Assembly (NCBI RefSeq): GCF_009208105.1
Contig: NZ_WFKL01000001.1
Location: forward strand, 3,286,001-3,350,000
Source of the DNA: Rouxiella sp. S1S-2
GTDB taxonomy: Bacteria > Pseudomonadota > Gammaproteobacteria > Enterobacterales > Enterobacteriaceae
Length of the DNA: 64,000 nucleotides
Direction of reading: 5' to 3'
In this document: positions 9,150-16,200 of the stretch, piece by piece
Position numbering within the stretch: the stretch's first letter is position 1
How the letters are laid out: every line of letters starts with the position of its first letter
Translations under genes and position numbers: made by a program
The notes under the pieces: generated by a model
Seen by the model: the letters and a program-made list of their open reading frames with translations, nothing else
The model's database searches: none
What the model was told of the DNA's origin: nothing

Positions 9150-9368
9150 ATGATGATTTATAATGTTTTTGGCCGTTTCATCGGCGTGAAGCCTGCAACA
9201 CATGGCTGGCAGGTGTTTCGCGTCGATATGACTGAAAGAAAATTTTCGCGGCTGTACGACATCATCATTCCCGACGAACTGACCGAAGCGGAGATCCCGC
9301 TTTGGTTAGGCGACATTTATCATGAAGCGGCCAGCGAACATTCCCCCGACGTCACACGGGTCGAGTAA
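9150..9368 (+). CDS. Small conserved-looking hypothetical protein
   Basis: A soluble 72-residue protein with an acidic second half (IPDELTEAEIPLWLGDIYHE) and no membrane segment. It has two possible adjacent ATG starts (9150, 9153). It follows the antiporter stop by 3 bases, so it should be translated from the same message. I do not recognise a characterised family; compact composition and tight spacing argue that it is real. Confidence 0.6.
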   Translation: MMIYNVFGRFIGVKPATHGWQVFRVDMTERKFSRLYDIIIPDELTEAEIPLWLGDIYHEAASEHSPDVTRVE

Positions 9369-9427
9369 GGTTTGCTTTTTCAATATGAACAATTTTTACA
9401 TTAATTAATAAAAATACCGGTATTTAC

Positions 9428-9931
9428 ATGACCCCTTTTCTTCTTTCTCAGCTGATCGCCGGCGTCTCTTTTGTATTGGACGTTTCGGCATTTCACTTTT
9501 CGCGCCAAAAGACTTTACTGCTTCTTGCACTATCGACCTTTCTGCTATCGATACATTTTTCACTGCTGAGTCAGCCCGCTTCAGCGGCGCTGATGCTGCT
9601 GGCGGCGTGCCGCTATGTTACGGCCATTTTTAGCACGCGCCAGGCGCTTTGCTGGATGTTTCTCGCCCTATCGGTACTGTGCTGTTTGTGGGTGTGGCAG
9701 GGGCCGAAGGATTTATTCCCGCTGATTGGTAGCCTTTTTGTCACCTATGCTGCCTTTCAAAAACACCCGTCAAGAATGCGTATTTTTACCGTGCTCGGGA
9801 GTGGCTTCTGGGTCATTAACAATATTTTATCTGCATCGCCCGTCGCCACGCTGATGGAGCTGGCATTTTTAAGCAGCACGCTACTCTCTTATTTTCGTAA
9901 TAAACGCGCTTTAGCCAAGGAAAGTCTATGA
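9428..9931 (+). CDS. YgjV-like inner membrane protein
   Basis: A 167-residue, strongly hydrophobic protein with about five or six predicted membrane segments. It resembles E. coli YgjV in length and in scattered motifs: LIGSLFVTYA matches the LPVIGTIVSTWA region, and GFWVINNILSASPVATLMELAFL matches the CWVIHNFWAGSIGGTMIEGSFLL region. The role of YgjV is not established. Its stop overlaps the start of the following Rid gene, indicating translational coupling. Confidence 0.7.
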   Translation: MTPFLLSQLIAGVSFVLDVSAFHFSRQKTLLLLALSTFLLSIHFSLLSQPASAALMLLAACRYVTAIFSTRQALCWMFLALSVLCCLWVWQGPKDLFPLIGSLFVTYAAFQKHPSRMRIFTVLGSGFWVINNILSASPVATLMELAFLSSTLLSYFRNKRALAKESL

Positions 9932-10326
9932 CCAAGAAATCAATTGTCCCCGAAAAAATGCGTTCAGTGGTCGACAAAGCAGGCTATTTGCCTGGGCTGT
10001 TGATTGATAATCTTTTGGTAATGTCTGGCCAAATCGGTCGCGATGACCAATTACGTATTCCTGAAAACCCTGAGCAACAGTTTCAACTATGTTGGGATAA
10101 TCTGGCATGGGTATTAAGTGAGGCGGGGGCTACCTTCGATAACGTCATTGATATCACCAGCTACCACGTGAACATGTCACAGCATATGCCGCTATTCAGA
10201 AAAATAAAGGACAGTCGCTTTCCCCGCGCTACCTGCTGCTGGACCTGTATTGGCGTCAGCGAACTGGCCCACCCTGACCTGCTGGTCGAAATAAAATGCA
10301 CGGCTTACCTGGGTGAAAAAGAGTAA
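9928..10326 (+). CDS. Rid family (YjgF/YER057c) protein
   Basis: A 132-residue protein with the RidA-like core: VMSGQIGRD, then FQLCWDNLAWVLSEAGATFDNVIDITSYHVNM, and RATCCWTCIGVSELAHPDLLVEIKCTAYL. RidA proteins are cytoplasmic trimers that hydrolyse reactive enamine/imine intermediates. The RidA catalytic arginine is usually found in an RPAR-type context; here the site reads FPRATCCW, so it may belong to a divergent Rid subfamily with another substrate. The start overlaps the upstream YgjV-like stop by 4 bases. Confidence 0.85.
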   Translation: MTKKSIVPEKMRSVVDKAGYLPGLLIDNLLVMSGQIGRDDQLRIPENPEQQFQLCWDNLAWVLSEAGATFDNVIDITSYHVNMSQHMPLFRKIKDSRFPRATCCWTCIGVSELAHPDLLVEIKCTAYLGEKE

Positions 10327-10335
10327 AAAATTTAA

Positions 10336-10373
10336 ATAATCGCGCTATTTATCAACATTAATAACGCGATTAT
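10336..10373. terminator. Convergent hairpin between Rid and HxlR genes
   Basis: ATAATCGCG pairs perfectly with CGCGATTAT over 9 bp, with an A+T-rich 20-base loop. The right arm lies inside the 3' end of the minus-strand HxlR gene. Position between convergent genes suggests a shared terminator. Confidence 0.45.
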
Positions 10374-10725
10374 CGTACTTAACCTGCGCCAGCGTAATTC
10401 CCTCCCCGTGTTGCGAAGCCCATGCAACCAGCGCCGCAAACGGTTGTTGTAGCGTTCTGCCCAGTGGCGTAATCGAGTATTCAACCGCTACGGGAGAAGA
10501 GGTAATAACGCGTCGAAGTACTAACCCATTCCTCTCCAGCCTGCGCAGCGCCTCGGTCAGTGCTTTGTGGGTAATCGGATCCAGCCGACGTTTTATCGCG
10601 TTAAATCGCGAGGGCTGATGGCAAACCACGGTCAGAATAAGCACTGACCACTTGTTGGCAATCTGCTCCAAAATCGGCCGCGTGGCGTTGATGTCATAAA
10701 GCAAAACGTCTACAGATTTTTCCAT
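10345..10725 (-). CDS. HxlR-family transcriptional regulator
   Basis: A 126-residue winged-helix DNA-binding protein: ANKWSVLILTVVCHQPSRFNAIKR forms the first helices, ITHKALTEALRRLERNGLVLRR the recognition region, and SPVAVEYSITPLGRTL the wing and dimer helix. Most redox- or aldehyde-sensing HxlR proteins (HypR, YodB, QorR) carry a cysteine just before the KW motif. Here that site is alanine (NATRPILEQIANKW), although the later Cys in VVCHQ remains. It is divergent from the SDR gene across palindromic repeats, so it probably controls that enzyme and itself. It is a close paralogue of the HxlR protein at 12836. Confidence 0.9.
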   Translation of the reverse strand: MEKSVDVLLYDINATRPILEQIANKWSVLILTVVCHQPSRFNAIKRRLDPITHKALTEALRRLERNGLVLRRVITSSPVAVEYSITPLGRTLQQPFAALVAWASQHGEGITLAQVKYDNRVINVDK

Positions 10726-10740
10726 CGCGGTTTCCCGTTA

Positions 10741-10794
10741 TATATCTAGGCTACACTCGGTGCGTAATTGACACTAGATATACGCAGTGTATCT
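10741..10794. promoter_or_regulatory. Putative HxlR operator repeats
   Basis: Between the divergent HxlR and SDR genes, AGATATAC-GCA-GTGTATCT (10776-10794) forms a near-perfect dyad with one mismatch. TATATCTAG (10741-10749) and CTAGATATA (10774-10782) form a second, perfect inverted repeat. The half-site resembles AGTATAC in the operator beside the second HxlR gene, which supports binding by these regulators. Confidence 0.65.
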
Positions 10795-10833
10795 TCTGAG
10801 GTCAATGATAAACCACACTCAGCGGGTAGCAAA

Positions 10834-11565
10834 ATGCAGAAATTAGTAGGAAAAACGGCGGTGATCACCGGGGGCAATAGCGGTATCGGTCTGGCCATTG
10901 CCCAGCGTTTTGTCCTTGAAGGGGCTTACGTTTTTATTATGGGTCGCCGACAGGAAGAGCTGGACAATGCCGTTTCACTGATTGGCCACGGCGTTGAGGC
11001 CGTACAGGGCGACGCGACAAATTCGGCAGACCTTGACCGACTGTTTGCGCGTGTCAAATTCGTTCGTGGCAAGCTTGATATTTTGGTCCCCAACTCAGGT
11101 ATTTCGGAGTACGCAGCGCTGGAAACCATAACCGAAGCGCATTTTGACAAAATCTTCGGCCTCAATGTCCGCGCCGCACTGTTTACTGTGCAGGGCGCCG
11201 TCCCGCTGATGTCCGAAGGCGGATCAATCGTACTTATCGGCTCAATTGCCGGCTTTATCGGATCGGCCGGTTACACCGCTTACGGTGCGTCGAAGGCCGC
11301 TGTCCGTGCCTATTCGCGCACCTGGACGCGCGAGCTGGCTGGCAAAGGCATTAGAGTCAATACGTTGAGTCCCGGCCCTATCGATACGCCGATGTTTGAT
11401 GCGGTTTCAGATGAAGTGCGCAAGACACTCACTGATTTAATCCCACTAGGACGCTTAGGTAAACCCGAAGAAGTTGCCGCTGCCGCGCTGTTCCTGGCAT
11501 CGGACGAAAGCAGTTTTATCGCAGGTTCAGAGCTGTGTATCGACGGCGGAATGGCGCAGGTTTAA
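10834..11565 (+). CDS. Short-chain dehydrogenase/reductase (SDR)
   Basis: A classical SDR of 243 residues from the ATG at 10834, the natural N-terminus for the family; an upstream TTG in the operator region is unlikely. The Rossmann motif is TGGNSGIG near residue 12, an NSG motif sits near 87, Ser137 lies in the catalytic position, and Tyr150 and Lys154 form the YGASK active site. PGPIDTPMFD and the C-terminal FIAGSELCIDGG are typical. An Arg-Arg after the second strand (MGRRQ) suggests NADPH use. It is probably repressed by the divergent HxlR protein and induced by reactive carbonyls or quinones; the substrate is not visible. Confidence 0.9.
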   Translation: MQKLVGKTAVITGGNSGIGLAIAQRFVLEGAYVFIMGRRQEELDNAVSLIGHGVEAVQGDATNSADLDRLFARVKFVRGKLDILVPNSGISEYAALETITEAHFDKIFGLNVRAALFTVQGAVPLMSEGGSIVLIGSIAGFIGSAGYTAYGASKAAVRAYSRTWTRELAGKGIRVNTLSPGPIDTPMFDAVSDEVRKTLTDLIPLGRLGKPEEVAAAALFLASDESSFIAGSELCIDGGMAQV

Positions 11566-11571
11566 TGAGGC

Positions 11572-11600
11572 GGACCTTCAGCCGTCGTCGCTGAAGGTCC
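11572..11600. terminator. Bidirectional terminator between SDR and OYE genes
   Basis: A perfect 11-bp stem (GGACCTTCAGC / GCTGAAGGTCC) with a 7-base loop lies between two convergent genes. It has no long T run but is placed to end both transcripts. Confidence 0.75.
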
Positions 11601-11608
11601 TTGAAACG

Positions 11609-12733
11609 TTAGACGAGTTCAGCTAATGCAGCCGCCGTGAAGCCCTGCAGGGCATCAAGGTTGCCAGTGCGGACTTTTGTCACCCAATGCGGGTCACTCA
11701 ATAGCGCACGACCTACGGCAATCAGGTCAAACTCGTTGCGGTCCAGACGTTCTATCAGATTATCAAGGCTGGCGGGCTGAGAAGCTTCGCCGGTAAAGGC
11801 CGCCATAAAGTCTCCGGAGAGACCGACAGAACCGACGCTGATGGTAGCCGCGCCAGTGAGTTTTTTCGCCCATCCGGCGAAATTAAGCCCACTTTCACCG
11901 TCAATCTCAGGGAATTCTGGCTCCCAGAAACGGCGCTGTGAGCAGTGAAGAATATCGACCCCCGCCTCAACCAAAGGCACCAGCCAGTCACTCATTTCTT
12001 CCGGCGTCGGTGCCAATCGCACGGTAAAGTCCTGTTGTTTCCACTGGCTGATACGCAAAATTAACGGGAAATCAGGTCCTACCGCCTCACGCATGGCTTT
12101 CACTACCTCGGCAGCAAAGCGCGAACGCTGCTTGAGCGTTGGCCCACCGTAAACGTCGGTACGCAAATTAGTGGCTGACCAGAAGAACTGATCAACCAGA
12201 TAACCGTGCGCACCGTGAATTTCGGCAACGTCAAAACCCAGGCGTTTTGCGTCAGCCGCCGCCTGTGCAAAAGCGGCGATGGTATCGGCGATGGATTCAT
12301 CACTCATCACATTACCGCGCGGTTGGTCAGGCGCTATCAGGCCTGACGGGCTTTCAACCGGTGCGTCCGGCACCCAGTCGGTCATAAAGCTCGCCACTGA
12401 GCCGGTATGCCACAGCTGGGGCCCCATCTTTCCTCCCGCGGCGTGAACGTCATCGATAATCTTTTTCCAACCCGCCAAGGCCTGCTCTCCGTAGAAAAAC
12501 GGCACGTTAGGCTCATTTCTTGAGGTCGGCCGGTTGATGACCGTCCCTTCGGACAGAATCAGTCCAACCTCACCTTCGGCGCGACGCTGATAATAAGCAG
12601 CGATATTATCATCTGGAACGCCGTCTGGCGCGAAAGAGCGCGTCATGGGTGCCATAACAATTCGGTTTTTCAAGGTCAGGCTTTTCAAACGAAAAGGCTG
12701 AAACAAAGCATCTACATTGGTGGACGTGGTCAC
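11609..12733 (-). CDS. Old yellow enzyme family NADH:flavin oxidoreductase
   Basis: A 374-residue FMN-dependent TIM-barrel ene-reductase. LFQPFRLKSLTLKNRIVMAPMTRS is the standard N-terminus, the active-site pair and barrel motif occur in EIHGAHGYLVDQFF, and FDLIAVGRALLSDPHWV is the C-terminal phosphate-binding region. Relatives (NemA, XenB, OPR) reduce activated alkenes, nitro esters and maleimides with NAD(P)H. The gene is divergent from the HxlR gene at 12836 across clear palindromes, so induction by electrophiles through that regulator is likely. Confidence 0.92.
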   Translation of the reverse strand: MTTSTNVDALFQPFRLKSLTLKNRIVMAPMTRSFAPDGVPDDNIAAYYQRRAEGEVGLILSEGTVINRPTSRNEPNVPFFYGEQALAGWKKIIDDVHAAGGKMGPQLWHTGSVASFMTDWVPDAPVESPSGLIAPDQPRGNVMSDESIADTIAAFAQAAADAKRLGFDVAEIHGAHGYLVDQFFWSATNLRTDVYGGPTLKQRSRFAAEVVKAMREAVGPDFPLILRISQWKQQDFTVRLAPTPEEMSDWLVPLVEAGVDILHCSQRRFWEPEFPEIDGESGLNFAGWAKKLTGAATISVGSVGLSGDFMAAFTGEASQPASLDNLIERLDRNEFDLIAVGRALLSDPHWVTKVRTGNLDALQGFTAAALAELV

Positions 12734-12767
12734 AGGTAATTCTCCGTTTTAAGTTAACGGAATTTAT

Positions 12768-12823
12768 AGTATACCGTGTATACTTAGTGTCAATTAGGCA
12801 CTGTAAAGCTACCAAGTATACTT
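12768..12823. promoter_or_regulatory. Putative HxlR operator palindromes
   Basis: AGTATAC-CGT-GTATACT (12768-12784) is a perfect 7-3-7 dyad, and AAGTATACTT (12814-12823) is a second perfect palindrome just upstream of the HxlR start. Both lie between the divergent OYE and HxlR genes. The arms match the motif and the spacing seen near 10776-10794. Confidence 0.7.
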
Positions 12824-12835
12824 AAGGAAACCACG

Positions 12836-13204
12836 ATGTCCACTCAGGTACACACCGTTACCGGTGTCAATTGCCCACACCGGCTGCTGCTCGACCAGAT
12901 TGCAGATAAATGGTCGGTGCTTATTCTCGCCGCGCTGTGTGAAAAGCCGCAGAGGTTTAATGTGCTTAAACGTGAAATTGAGGGCATTACCCAGAAAGCC
13001 CTTACTCAGAGCCTGCGCCGCCTGCAGCGCAACGGCATTGTGGAGCGTCGGGTCATTACTGCCTCACCGGTGGCCGTTGAATATGAGATAACACCGCTGG
13101 GTCGCACACTCAAGGCACCCTTTGAGGCGCTTTATACCTGGACGATGGATTATCTGCCAGAAGTTGAACGTGCCCGGCAGGCCTTTGACGCCAGCAATAG
13201 TTAA
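12836..13204 (+). CDS. HxlR-family transcriptional regulator with conserved cysteine
   Basis: A 122-residue winged-helix regulator, clearly paralogous to the one at 10345 (shared KWSVLIL, KALT.SLRRLQRNG, SPVAVEYEITPLGRTL). It keeps the N-terminal cysteine (NCPHRLLLDQIADKW) used by redox-sensing HxlR/QorR-type proteins. The start follows an AAGGAA site. It probably represses the divergent old-yellow-enzyme gene and itself until the cysteine is modified by quinones, aldehydes or other electrophiles. Confidence 0.9.
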   Translation: MSTQVHTVTGVNCPHRLLLDQIADKWSVLILAALCEKPQRFNVLKREIEGITQKALTQSLRRLQRNGIVERRVITASPVAVEYEITPLGRTLKAPFEALYTWTMDYLPEVERARQAFDASNS

Positions 13205-13259
13205 CCGGTTTTTCCGGGGGTATCGTGACACTTTATAGCACTGTGCTTTGTGGTTTCGC

Positions 13260-16200
13260 TTATTCCTGCGGCAACAGAACGCCCTGCCCAGGAATATGTG
13301 TTTGAGGGTCAATTACACCTAATGAGCTAACTTCGTCTCTCTTTAAGTCTTTCCAGATACGAGTAATTTCACCTTGCTCGTTTGATTCCAATAAGTAAGC
13401 AGAACTTGAAAGCATTATGTTAGGTTTGGTTGACTGTGGCAAAATTGTTGGACTGGAAACATCGCGTTTTTTTCTCTGGGGTATATAGATGTCATCTAAT
13501 ACTTCATTAACAAATCCATCAGATATTTTACCGGCATGTTTTAGTGCATCGATAATTTTTATGGCCTTTTTGGGGTTTTTATCAATGAATTCTAAAGTAC
13601 GCGTCGCAAGAGAAAATGAATCCGCGTTATAAAACCCAGGTTGTCCGAACGAAATTCTTTTTTCAACACCCTCTAATTTATGGGTAAGTATATCCTTACG
13701 CTCACCCAATGTTTTCTTATACACATCAGAAATGGGTGAATTCAAGCGCGCATCGATGTTTTTAATTTCTGTGGTGGCAGCATTTTTTTGTATATTTAAC
13801 TTTTCCAGATTGAAATAATCATCCATCATCAGATAGTGCGTTGCATCACCAAAAAACCGTCCTTGCGAACCTACGTTAGACTGTTGATGATCTTTTACAT
13901 TGATATTTAATAGTCCTTTAATATTTGAATAACCTTTTTTCCCCGTTACTCCACGGTAGGCAAAATCCATGGTATCAAGCGTTCCATGTGAAAACTCATG
14001 TAGCAATACTACGCCTAGCTCATCTTTACTCCCCCCTACCGCTTTATAAAAATTATTAACACCCTTCTCATAAAAATTTAGATATTCTATTTTGGGCGAA
14101 GATGCGCCTGCGTTTGATAGCCTAAACTTGGCGCAATTCATCGCCATAACAGTATTGCTTGTTGAGTCGCTAATGATTTTAACATTGCTTACGGGATCAA
14201 ACCTTTGTAAATCACTTTTTACATCCTTAAGACTCTGGGTGTATTTATCTTTAAGCAACTTATCATTCCTGCCGAAAAATGCTTCCAGCACGATATTTAC
14301 CTGACCTTCTTTTTCGGCATTTCTTAAGGACGCCAATGCATTATCAATAGTATTACCGGCTGTTAATTTAGCTGATGCTAAAACTTCAGGCGAGTTTAAA
14401 TTTTTAATCCGTAGGGAAGATACTGGTTCTACTATTTTCACATTTCGGGTATCACTAATATTCTTCTGTTCTATTCTTGAAAGCAACTTTTCAGCATGTA
14501 ACCTGCCTGCAGTGAAAAGTCCATCCAGTGCAATATTGGCTATCAAGTTCAATAGCGCTTCTCTAAGTATTTGCGTTTTTTCCTTATAATTGTCAGCAAA
14601 TGTCGACTTAGCCGCTGTGCCCAGCGCAATGACACCGGCATTCAATCCAGCTCTAAGCAGGAAAGCGCCTATGCCAGCCCCCGGAACTAAACTTGTCACC
14701 AGGCTGGCGGCAAAAACACCAAGATCAATAAGGTTCTTTGCAAATCTTTCGCCCTTTGTGGTCACCAACGTATCCATGTCCGCCTTCATTCGTTCAATCT
14801 TCTCCAGGGTCGAATCTTCGCCCAGGTCACTGAATTTGCTTAATTTGAAAGGGGATATTTTCACTATCACGTTGAATCGGCTACGAGCTGATTGCTCCAG
14901 CTTTTGCTCATCAAACAGTTTTGTACCCGTAACCGAATCTTTAAACTCCCCCTGTTGATAGGCATTCAGGTGTTTAATCACCCACTGCTTCATTTCTCGA
15001 TTCTCACGCCCTTGGTGAGTGTTGGTGAATTGGATACAAGATCCCGCCACATCCCAGCATAAAATTTTTTCACCAATCTCAAGTGCAACCACATCGGTCA
15101 CTGTTTTTCGATGAAAGGCTACTTTTTTTAGCACCGTTTCATCGCCCTGTATGAAGGTTTTCAGCAAGATTTTAAAATCTTTTGGCGTGGCGCTGGATTG
15201 TTCCAATTCCATGGCGGTGGATAAAAATGATGCTTTATAGATTACCGATATCTCCTCAATGAGAGTATTATTTTTTTTCGTCTCATCGATATATTTAGAA
15301 AACGCTGATGTCACCGAAAGGGGAGAGTAATCACGCGAATTATCTTTACTCGAACCGGGCATCAGCGCTTCTTTGAATTCATTGGGAATATCTTTATCCC
15401 ACTGCATAGTATGATTGGTGGGGAATTTATAACATGCTAAGTCGTAGAGGCTATAATTCTCTATTGTTACCCTTTCGCCGATGACAGGACCAGCGACTTT
15501 AACCCTTCTAAGCTGTATAATACTGTCCGGTGTCATACCTAAATCAGGTAAATAGGTGTCGATAGCATTCTGAACATGCTGGCGGATAAAAGAGCAAGCA
15601 TCAATGCCTTTTATCAAAGAAATAGCCCCTTTATCTAACTGCTCAAGCAATTTCTCTGCGGCTAATAAACCAAAATCATCCGGCCATCCACTTCTTACAT
15701 TTTCAATAGTAACTAACTCATCCGCCTTACGTTGCTCTTCAAGTCTATGTGATTCATTGGCCGCTAATCGCGCTGATATTTGGTCTAGAATATCCTGACG
15801 TTGCAACCTGTTTTTTTCATCTATAATACGTTCCCAGCCGCCAAATAAATCACGTTTTTGACGGATCATATCATCAGTGCTCAACGCCAGCGTACGCATT
15901 TCCTCATCATTAAAAATGATTGCCTTGCCGTTTATTTCAAACAATACACCGTCTTGGGTCAATGGGGAATTTGAAAAATTTGGTTTCCCCTCTTCCTTTT
16001 CAACATTATTAGGTTCGGTTCTTTTAGTATTGAGGTAATAATAAGCCCCGCCCCCTAGGGTAGAGACGCTCAAGCCAAGGCCTACAGCCGCGAGTAATGG
16101 TTTATTGACACGAACCTTTGATGCAAAGTTTTCAGTTTCTGTTGGCATCGTCAAAGGCGTATAAATCGCCTCTGATGACCTGCCCTGAATAAATGTATTC

